A stretch of DNA of 9,222 nt from CAYSBA01 sp964429075 [NCBI: uncultured bacterium] (GTDB lineage Bacteria; CAYSBA01). The notes under the pieces are model-generated. The model worked only from the letters and a program-made list of their open reading frames with translations, made no database searches and was not told where the DNA came from. The position numbers and the translations under genes were made by a program. The DNA lies in the NCBI GenBank assembly GCA_964429075.1, contig CAYSBA010000033.1:1-9222 (forward strand), in the 5' to 3' direction. Below, in pieces: positions 1 through 5,630 of the stretch. Numbering within the stretch: the stretch's first letter is position 1; each line of letters begins with the position of its first letter.

Positions 1-87
1 AGCTTATATTCTCAATAGAAAAATAACTATTTGTTATTTTTGCAACCAGAATTTTAACAAATAAGAAAATGTGTTAATAGTCTATTT
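1..87. other. AT-rich upstream region of the polymerase gene
   Basis: This short leader has stops in all three plus frames: TAG at 16-18 and TAA at 55-57 in the polymerase frame, TAA at 62-64 and TAA at 24-26 in the others. The polymerase frame therefore cannot be extended beyond base 58 and no recognisable exonuclease sequence is hidden in another frame. Short open stretches at the left edge could be the tail of an upstream gene, but nothing is recognisable. I see no convincing promoter; TTGCAA at 40-45 lacks a good -10 partner. Confidence 0.5.
19..41. repeat. Perfect 9-bp A/T-rich inverted repeat
   Basis: AAAAATAAC at 19-27 and its exact reverse complement GTTATTTTT at 33-41 flank a 5-base loop, TATTT. 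The right arm ends in five T residues, so it could act as a weak bidirectional terminator for a gene to the left, or as a binding site for a dimeric regulator upstream of the polymerase gene. The stem has one G-C pair only and is thermodynamically weak, so chance is a real alternative in such AT-rich sequence. Confidence 0.3.
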
Positions 88-1599
88 GTGGCCAGATTTA
101 GTGATATATTCCTTATTGTTCCATTAGAAGATAGACTAATAGAGATAATTTCTCTTGAAAGTGCTTTGAAGGTACAGTTAGATTCACATGAAGCAGGGTC
201 AATTTTATCAAAAGACTACATAAAAATCTGCTTGGATGCAAAATCCCTTTTAAAAAAATCAAAAAAAATCGAATCACTAACTATAAAAAATCTAATAGAT
301 GCCAATACCCTGGATTGGATTGTTAATAATGGTAAAGATCCATCTTTAAAAACTGATAAAGAGAGTAAATCAATCCTTACAGACTGCATTAAATTACTGG
401 ATAGAATCTTTGCTGATTATCTTCTAAAGGTGCTGAAGCTCGAAAAAGAGCTTTTGCCTGTAATCGTTGAAATTGAAGAACGCGGTGTAAAGATTGATGA
501 GGCCTCTCTGAAAAGATCCCTAGAATTTTACAGAGAAATCCTTTTACAAAAGAAAAAAAGATTTGAGGAAATGGTTATTAAAAAATCTGGTAGAGATCTA
601 TTTGGACACTCCACAATAGATGTAATGTCAAATGAAGATCTAAAAAGGCTTGCACATAAGGATGGAATCATACTGCAATCATACAATTATGAATATCTGA
701 AAAGACTGAACAACCCTGCCCTTATTCTTGCTGGAGAGATTAGGGAACTTGAATCAAGGATTGACTATATTGAGAATGAGCTTGTCACAAGAATCAACAA
801 GGATGGGCGTGTATATACAAAGATTGAACAAAACTGGTCTAACACTGGAAGACTCTATACAAAAGAACCCAATCTTCAGGGTCTTCCAAAGGGATGGCAG
901 TTACGTCAATCCATAATTGCAGAAGATGGTAAGTCGTTAATCTTTGCAGATTATTCGTGCTTTGAAATCGTTATAGCAGCTGCACTCTCAAATGATGCAG
1001 TAATGTTAAATGCAGTCTCAGAAGGTGACATTCACTCAAAGGTTGCAGGTCATCTTTTTGGTAAGAAGGTAACAAAAAAAGAGCATCCCGAACTTAGAGA
1101 GATTGCAAAGAGGATAAATTTTGGTATTCTCTATGGTATGGGATACCAGGCACTTTCTAAGATCATATCAAGCTCAGAACATGAGGCAAAAGAGCTATTG
1201 AATCGTTACAAAACAACCTATAAAAGGCTTGTGGAATTCCTTCGAGAAAACGAAAACATAGCACTTACAAAAGGATACTGTAACAGCCCAATCGGCAGAA
1301 GATTATTTTTAAATAATGACCTATCTGAATCTAAAAAGAGAAGAATCGCAAGGAATATGCCAATTCAGAGCACCGGAGCTGACATACTCAAACTTGCACT
1401 GATCGATCTCTCTAAAAAACAGGATGATCGATCTGGAGTAATCCTTCCTGTGCATGATGAGATAGTAATGGAGGTAGCCGAAGACAAGGTCGAGGAATAT
1501 TATAGTATCCTTAAAGAGTCTATGGAAAAATCTGCAGAGATTCTTTTGGGAATCTCTCCATCGATTGAGATTAAGGTTTCAAAAAGATGGGCGAAATAA
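88..1599 (+). CDS. Family A DNA polymerase (Pol I-like), lacking 5'-nuclease and active 3'-5' exonuclease
   Basis: Template-directed DNA polymerase of the Pol I/Klenow type, 503 aa. The polymerase domain (about residues 118-503) is complete: TGR at 253-255, motif A with Asp288 and Glu293, the O-helix pattern Arg337-Lys341-Phe345-Tyr349, Gln427, and motif C with His456-Asp457-Glu458, so catalysis is expected. Phe345 sits where E. coli Phe762 does. Residues 1-117 look like a shortened 3'-5' exonuclease domain: LDAK (49-52) may be the Exo II region and TD at 98-99 Exo III, but Exo I (D-x-E) is missing, so proofreading should be absent. Motif A reads DYSCFEI instead of the usual DYSQIEL. GTG at 88 is the only plausible start because a stop lies at 55-57; it has no clear Shine-Dalgarno. 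A normal polA or separate 5'-nuclease may lie elsewhere, so I withhold the symbol. First gene of a three-gene block. Confidence 0.88.
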   Translation: MARFSDIFLIVPLEDRLIEIISLESALKVQLDSHEAGSILSKDYIKICLDAKSLLKKSKKIESLTIKNLIDANTLDWIVNNGKDPSLKTDKESKSILTDCIKLLDRIFADYLLKVLKLEKELLPVIVEIEERGVKIDEASLKRSLEFYREILLQKKKRFEEMVIKKSGRDLFGHSTIDVMSNEDLKRLAHKDGIILQSYNYEYLKRLNNPALILAGEIRELESRIDYIENELVTRINKDGRVYTKIEQNWSNTGRLYTKEPNLQGLPKGWQLRQSIIAEDGKSLIFADYSCFEIVIAAALSNDAVMLNAVSEGDIHSKVAGHLFGKKVTKKEHPELREIAKRINFGILYGMGYQALSKIISSSEHEAKELLNRYKTTYKRLVEFLRENENIALTKGYCNSPIGRRLFLNNDLSESKKRRIARNMPIQSTGADILKLALIDLSKKQDDRSGVILPVHDEIVMEVAEDKVEEYYSILKESMEKSAEILLGISPSIEIKVSKRWAK

Positions 1600-1606
1600 C
1601 TTTTAA

Positions 1607-1612
1607 AAGGAG
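1607..1612 (+). promoter_or_regulatory. Strong ribosome binding site of the DUF362 gene
   Basis: AAGGAG lies 5 bases before the ATG at 1618, within the 18-base gap that follows the polymerase stop. It fixes the start of the Fe-S protein and indicates independent translation initiation on the shared transcript. It is the best Shine-Dalgarno in the window. Confidence 0.75.
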
Positions 1613-1617
1613 TAAAG

Positions 1618-2616
1618 ATGTCTAAGGTACTTTACTGGAAAAGTCAGATAGCCGATGCAGACTCATTGATCAGATTTTACGAAGATCATGTACAAATATC
1701 AAAAGGAGATCTTGTTTATATAAAATTACATATGGGAGAACGAAAAAATAGAAACCACCTTATGCCAGACTATGTAAAACTTTTTACCGATCCCCTTTTA
1801 GAGATTGGTGCTGAGATAGTTTTATTTGATACACCTGTTGCCTATCCAGGCATGAGACACACAAAAGATGGCTACCTGGAGTTGATCAAAAAAAAGGGAT
1901 TTAACAATACGATCCCCTACGCAAAATTCCATATAGTCGACAGTTACATTTCAAAAGAGGGAAGATATATTACAAATCAAATTGCCAAAGATCCAACAGA
2001 GGCAGATGCTGTAATTGTTTTAACACATCTAAAGGGCCACTTCTGCACCGGATTTGGAGGTTCTATAAAAAATGTAGGGATGGGCATGGTATCTAAGGAG
2101 ACTAAATCCTTAATACATGAAGGCGGTAAACCCAGAATAACAGGAGAATGTACAGGTTGCGGAGCCTGTGTCATGGCCTGCCCTGTTAACAATATAGAAC
2201 TGAATGACACAGACCTTAAATTCAAAAATAGATGTACAGGATGTAGCAACTGTATATATGCCTGTGAGTATTCTGTTTTAAGTCCAAAAATTGCCCTCTT
2301 TGATGAACTTCTGGTAGATGCTGCAAACTGTGCGTTAAGTGAATGTAAGAAGAAGGGATACATAAATGTATTAAAGAATATATCAAAGCTATGTGATTGT
2401 ATGTCCAACCCCGGGCCAAAACTTTCAAAAGACCTCGGGATACTCGCATCTACCGATATTGTTGCAGCTGAACAGGCAACCCTTGATCTTATTATCCAGA
2501 AAAACAAAAAAGATATATTTCAACAGGAAAACAGGGTACCACCACAGAGACATATTGACACAGCCTTTAATTTTAGTCTCGGGTACAAAGAATACACCCT
2601 AATTCAAATGCAATGA
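1618..2616 (+). CDS. DUF362 / Fe-S centre protein with two 4Fe-4S motifs
   Basis: A 332-aa predicted cytoplasmic iron-sulphur protein of the DUF362 family (COG2768-type uncharacterised Fe-S centre protein). The DUF362 core shows the conserved stretch around residues 137-156 (HLKGH...GFGGSIKN.GMG), and its C-terminal part has CDCM at 259-262 and the DLGILASTD motif at 272-280. Between them lies a ferredoxin insert with two complete CxxCxxCxxxC motifs: Cys178/181/184/188, followed by Pro, and Cys206/209/212/216, followed by Glu rather than Pro. Two 4Fe-4S clusters are therefore expected, suggesting electron transfer. The substrate or partner of this family is not established. No signal peptide is visible. 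It lies 18 bases after the polymerase gene and its stop overlaps the next ATG (ATGA), so the three genes are probably co-transcribed. The family call is firm, the function unknown. Confidence 0.9.
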   Translation: MSKVLYWKSQIADADSLIRFYEDHVQISKGDLVYIKLHMGERKNRNHLMPDYVKLFTDPLLEIGAEIVLFDTPVAYPGMRHTKDGYLELIKKKGFNNTIPYAKFHIVDSYISKEGRYITNQIAKDPTEADAVIVLTHLKGHFCTGFGGSIKNVGMGMVSKETKSLIHEGGKPRITGECTGCGACVMACPVNNIELNDTDLKFKNRCTGCSNCIYACEYSVLSPKIALFDELLVDAANCALSECKKKGYINVLKNISKLCDCMSNPGPKLSKDLGILASTDIVAAEQATLDLIIQKNKKDIFQQENRVPPQRHIDTAFNFSLGYKEYTLIQMQ

Positions 2617-3404
2617 CTCTTTTTGCAGCTTTTTTTTTGATAAAACTTACCTTAGTATTGGGACCTGTACCGACCTTTATTGATGAAAACGGAATAAGTG
2701 GAATAATACAAACAGAAAACGGCTGTTATAGATTCTTTTATAGTTTCAAAGAGGGCCTATTAAGATCAAGGTCAAGGATAGAGGATCGATACTGTCTGAT
2801 AACTGAGCTTGAGGTGCCCACAATAACTGACAGCATCAACTATTCACTGTGTAACCAAAAAAGAGATTGCCGTTACCTTTCCCTAAATTATAGCGGTCTA
2901 ACATTAAGATTAACCCTGAATAAGGAGGGAACACCAGAGCTACACTTCATCTTCAACAATAAAAGCATTGAGCTTCCTGCTGAGTTAAAGAGATATGGTA
3001 GCAGCTCACTGGATGGTATTCTGTTTGCTGTATTTGATAAAAAAAGCAGCAGTATTCATCTTCTTGGATACAGAAGATTGAAAGGACTTATAAAGACATC
3101 GTTATTGTATCTTAATCTTAAAGCAAGGTTAAAATACTTATCGTTCTATGCGTACAGGCTATACAACAAAAAAGATTATAAATCATCTGCCGGGCTGTGG
3201 AAGATCGCCTGGGATCTGGGCAAAGACCCTGACTATCTATACAACTATGCATGCAGCATTACCCTCTTAGGAAGGATTCATGAGGCATCCAAGATCATCC
3301 AGAAATTGATAAAGGATGACCCTGATCGCTATCTTGAACTGTACAAAAAAGACCCTGATCTTTCAATTCTGAGAGAAAAGCATCTTGTTATTGAACCAAA
3401 TTGA
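2613..3404 (+). CDS. Exported protein of unknown function with C-terminal TPR-like repeats
   Basis: Not recognised at family level; 263 aa. The first 20 or so residues are hydrophobic (FAAFFLIKLTLVLG) and look like a signal peptide or anchor, without a lipobox Cys. The middle (about 25-155) is rich in alternating polar and hydrophobic residues, suggesting beta structure, with Cys38, Cys61, Cys80 and Cys86. The C-terminal third contains two helix-turn-helix units resembling TPRs (about 176-205 and 207-237), ending in a KDPDLSILRE stretch like TPR end-of-group modules, which suggests protein binding in the periplasm. The ATG overlaps the stop of the DUF362 gene by 4 bases (ATGA), implying translational coupling; there is no good separate Shine-Dalgarno. 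Nine T residues (2630-2638) lie inside the signal-peptide codons. The last 17 bases overlap the end of the convergent MEMO-AMMECR1 gene. Confidence 0.72.
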   Translation: MTLFAAFFLIKLTLVLGPVPTFIDENGISGIIQTENGCYRFFYSFKEGLLRSRSRIEDRYCLITELEVPTITDSINYSLCNQKRDCRYLSLNYSGLTLRLTLNKEGTPELHFIFNNKSIELPAELKRYGSSSLDGILFAVFDKKSSSIHLLGYRRLKGLIKTSLLYLNLKARLKYLSFYAYRLYNKKDYKSSAGLWKIAWDLGKDPDYLYNYACSITLLGRIHEASKIIQKLIKDDPDRYLELYKKDPDLSILREKHLVIEPN

Positions 3405-4959
3405 TATCCTTTTCGTTAAATACTATTGCCCCAAACCTGTATATTTTTGTCTCTTTTGACTTGTAACAATCGTCTTCCATAAAGGCCTTCCTGCATGTAT
3501 GACGCAAAAATGTCTCTCTGTCCCAGCCAAACTCTATTGAAACCTGTGGCAATAACACACCTCTTCGTAATCCCCTTTCCATTATCAGCCCGTCCCTGCC
3601 TACAACTATATTCTTAATATCATGAACTACCTCAAGTGGGCTCAATACAGATATCTCATATTCAAGCTGTGGCAGTTCAAATTCCTTTACTGGAGAAAAG
3701 CGAGGATCCTGTGTTGCAGCTGCAATTGCCATATCTCTTACAGTCAAATAAAGCGGCTCTCTTGCAACGATATGACCTATGCAACCTCTTAATCTACCAC
3801 CCTTTTTTAGAGTAACAAAGGCAGCCCCTTTCTTCTTAAGATAGGGGTCATCAACCTCCGGTTCATATTTTTTGCCCTCTTTTACAATCACCTCAACAGA
3901 CCTTTTTGCTATCTCCATAAGGATCCTTTTTTGTTCAAGGGTGAGTTTGAATTCTGGGTTATATTCAATTAACCCACTTTTTTTGCTTTCTGAATTCTTC
4001 AAAACAAAGGCAACAGCACCATAACCCACAACCCTGTCTTTCTGGCCGGTTGTATCACCTGAATTGCGATAATCAAGGACCTTTACCTTACCTCCACCCA
4101 CCATATTAAACATCTTCATAAGGACATAGACTGCTGACAGACCACATAACTCATACTTTGATCGACTTGATTCTCTTATAAGGGTCTCATAATCCATTTT
4201 TTTGATAAGGCTTAGAGTCTCTTTATCCATAGATATAGCCTTCTCATAGGTATAGTAATGCGACATGTCTGAACTTGCAATAAAAAGTGTGTCATCGTTC
4301 CACAATTTTGAAAATAGTTTCATTGCAGCCCTGTCAAGTATTGCCCTATTTCTGGTAGGTAGAATCACTGCAACAAGCTCAAAATCTTTTCCTAAGACCT
4401 CTTGTAAAAATGGAAGCTGAACCTCAAGGGCATGCTCTCTTGAAAAGGTGGCCTCACTGTAAACAAAATCTGGATCTTTCAATAGATTCCTTGTGGCATA
4501 CCTATCTATCTTTATCCTTCCAGTTGGAATCTGATAATAGTCTTTATCGAGCACACTGATGACATTCAATGCTACATAATGAGAGGGTGCCATTACAACT
4601 ACCCTTTTGTATTTTTTGCCCTTAAGTATGCTGTATCCTACACCTGCAACCGGACCAGAGTAGCGATATCCAGCATGGGGAACCATGATACCGAATATCT
4701 TTCCCTCTATTTTTCTATTAAGTCTATGAGATCCCTCCTCTATAAATTTTGTTACCATCTCCCTGAGACGGGAGGCCTCTTTTGGATAAAAAGATCCAGC
4801 AACAGATGGATATTTTGTCCTCTCTTCTACATCTTTATGTGAATCTGTTTTTTCATTACTTTTTATTGTTTGGTAACCCTTTGTGACTTTCTTATTTTTG
4901 CATGATACTGTCAATAAGACTGCAATCAATAAGATCGTAAAAAGGTTCCATCTCTTCAT
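3388..4959 (-). CDS. Lipoprotein-type fusion of MEMO (AmmeMemoRadiSam B) and AMMECR1 (AmmeMemoRadiSam A) domains
   Basis: A 523-aa two-domain protein of the AmmeMemoRadiSam group, biochemical role unknown. Residues 1-20 form a lipoprotein signal: basic MKR, hydrophobic LFTILLIAVLL, then TVSC with Cys20 as the likely lipidated residue, followed by a polar linker. The MEMO domain (about 50-322), related in fold to class III extradiol dioxygenases, opens with SVAGSFYP and keeps the metal/active-site type residues His95 (PHAG), His127 (PSH), His176 (HALEVQ), Asp231/His234 (SDMSH) and Cys272 (LCG). The AMMECR1 domain (about 338-515) has RGCIG at 391-395, the QDPRFSPV stretch, LPQV at 470-473 and the GWDRETFL region. 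The ATG at 4959 has GAGG 7 bases upstream. The radical SAM partner of the group is not in this window. The 3' end overlaps the convergent TPR-like gene by 17 bases. Domain calls are secure; the extracytoplasmic location is inferred from the signal. Confidence 0.92.
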   Translation of the reverse strand: MKRWNLFTILLIAVLLTVSCKNKKVTKGYQTIKSNEKTDSHKDVEERTKYPSVAGSFYPKEASRLREMVTKFIEEGSHRLNRKIEGKIFGIMVPHAGYRYSGPVAGVGYSILKGKKYKRVVVMAPSHYVALNVISVLDKDYYQIPTGRIKIDRYATRNLLKDPDFVYSEATFSREHALEVQLPFLQEVLGKDFELVAVILPTRNRAILDRAAMKLFSKLWNDDTLFIASSDMSHYYTYEKAISMDKETLSLIKKMDYETLIRESSRSKYELCGLSAVYVLMKMFNMVGGGKVKVLDYRNSGDTTGQKDRVVGYGAVAFVLKNSESKKSGLIEYNPEFKLTLEQKRILMEIAKRSVEVIVKEGKKYEPEVDDPYLKKKGAAFVTLKKGGRLRGCIGHIVAREPLYLTVRDMAIAAATQDPRFSPVKEFELPQLEYEISVLSPLEVVHDIKNIVVGRDGLIMERGLRRGVLLPQVSIEFGWDRETFLRHTCRKAFMEDDCYKSKETKIYRFGAIVFNEKDINLVQ

Positions 4960-4966
4960 CGCCCAA

Positions 4967-4970
4967 CCTC
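4967..4970 (-). promoter_or_regulatory. Ribosome binding site of the MEMO-AMMECR1 gene
   Basis: On the minus strand GAGG lies 7 bases upstream of the ATG at 4959. It supports that start and therefore the presence of the lipoprotein signal at the N-terminus of the encoded fusion. Confidence 0.6.
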
Positions 4971-5046
4971 ATATTGAGTTCTTAACCACCCTATACTACT
5001 TATTCTCAAATTTTAAAACCCCAAAAAAATATATCTGGTCATTTTT

Positions 5047-5074
5047 TTGACAGAGTAGGATAGTGTGGTAGATT
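5047..5074 (+). promoter_or_regulatory. Candidate sigma70-type promoter of the small lipoprotein gene
   Basis: A perfect -35 hexamer TTGACA (5047-5052) is followed after 16 bases by TAGATT (5069-5074), which matches TATAAT at four of six positions. Transcription would start about 7 bases downstream, at or immediately before the ATG at 5082, so the message would be nearly leaderless; consistently, no Shine-Dalgarno precedes that ATG. The -10 match is only moderate. Confidence 0.4.
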
Positions 5075-5081
5075 GTATTAC

Positions 5082-5630
5082 ATGAAACATATTAATATAC
5101 ATTTAGGTTTTATAAGCATCTTGTTTCTCTTTTTTAATTGTGCTGGCTTTCAAGCAGTTCATTACATACCACCAAAGTCTCCCATTCTGGCATCTTACTG
5201 GAAGATATCTGATATAAAGATAGAAAAAAATCGCAAAAAAATAGACTTAGAAGATCTCGACTGGTCATCAGGTTTTTCCCTTGCTGATAGTTATGTATAT
5301 CAAACCTGCTTTCATCATATAACCTCTCTTGACCAACTGAAAAATTTTTACAAGAAGATTGGTGCAGGGAAAATAAAAGAGGGAGACATACTACTCTTCG
5401 GCACACCCGACAACAAAACTCCGATACATACAGGGATTGTATACAGAAGGATCGGAAGTACTATATACTTTTATAACCCAATTGATGGAAGAAGGGTTAT
5501 ATACAAAATGGATCTTAAACATCCCAGAAAAAGGACTGTATCAGGTAGACTTGCAAATAATCTGATCTTCAACAGACCTGCAGGCTCACTCTTTATGGCC
5601 GCGCTACGGCCTTCTGGCTGTGGAATCTAA
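5082..5630 (+). CDS. Small lipoprotein resembling NlpC/P60 peptidoglycan hydrolases, catalytic Cys apparently lost
   Basis: Predicted 182-aa lipoprotein. The ATG at 5082 is preferred over the in-frame TTG at 5073 because it gives a standard signal peptide: KH followed by a hydrophobic run and FFNC with Cys20 as the lipidation site. Asn at -1 and Phe at -3 are unusual outside spirochaetes. The C-terminal half resembles NlpC/P60 or CHAP-like cell-wall hydrolases: EGDILLFG at about 100-107 followed by HTGIVY with His116 at the position of the catalytic His, then a beta hairpin ending FYNP. The expected DCSGF motif would fall about 37 residues before the GD, where the sequence reads DWSSGF (60-65), so the nucleophilic Cys is missing; Cys76 is badly placed. 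It may be a pseudoenzyme or binding protein. No Shine-Dalgarno is visible. The last 38 bases overlap the end of der on the other strand. Confidence 0.65.
   Translation: MKHINIHLGFISILFLFFNCAGFQAVHYIPPKSPILASYWKISDIKIEKNRKKIDLEDLDWSSGFSLADSYVYQTCFHHITSLDQLKNFYKKIGAGKIKEGDILLFGTPDNKTPIHTGIVYRRIGSTIYFYNPIDGRRVIYKMDLKHPRKRTVSGRLANNLIFNRPAGSLFMAALRPSGCGI

Larger units (their letters stand above)
4960..5081. other. Divergent intergenic region between the two lipoprotein genes
   Basis: This 122-base spacer separates the outward-reading MEMO-AMMECR1 gene and the small lipoprotein gene, so promoters for both are expected here. It contains A and T tracts (A7 near 5022, T7 at 5042-5048) typical of bendable promoter DNA. 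For the minus gene the ribosome binding site is clear but I could not find a well-spaced -35/-10 pair. The plus-strand candidate promoter is listed separately. Confidence 0.6.

Noticed and set aside
69-77. Minimal ATG-TGT-TAA reading frame just upstream of the polymerase start
   Set aside because: A start followed by one codon and a stop is expected by chance in this composition and nothing marks it as a regulatory leader.
1-87. Missing exonuclease part of the polymerase in another frame
   Set aside because: All three plus frames hold stops within the first 64 bases and the short translations show no exonuclease motif.
252-268. Adjacent A7 and A8 tracts in the polymerase gene as a programmed slippage site
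   Set aside because: They simply encode Lys-rich KKSKK in AT-rich sequence, and the frame downstream continues normally into conserved polymerase motifs, so no frameshift is needed.
1977-2507. A 176-codon open frame antisense to the DUF362 gene
   Set aside because: It lies wholly inside a confidently identified gene on the other strand, resembles no family I know, and its Ser/Phe/Pro-rich composition is that of a reverse-frame shadow.
5134-5406. A 90-codon minus-strand open frame opposite the small lipoprotein
   Set aside because: The plus frame has a signal peptide, a lipobox and NlpC/P60-like motifs; the antisense frame has none of these.
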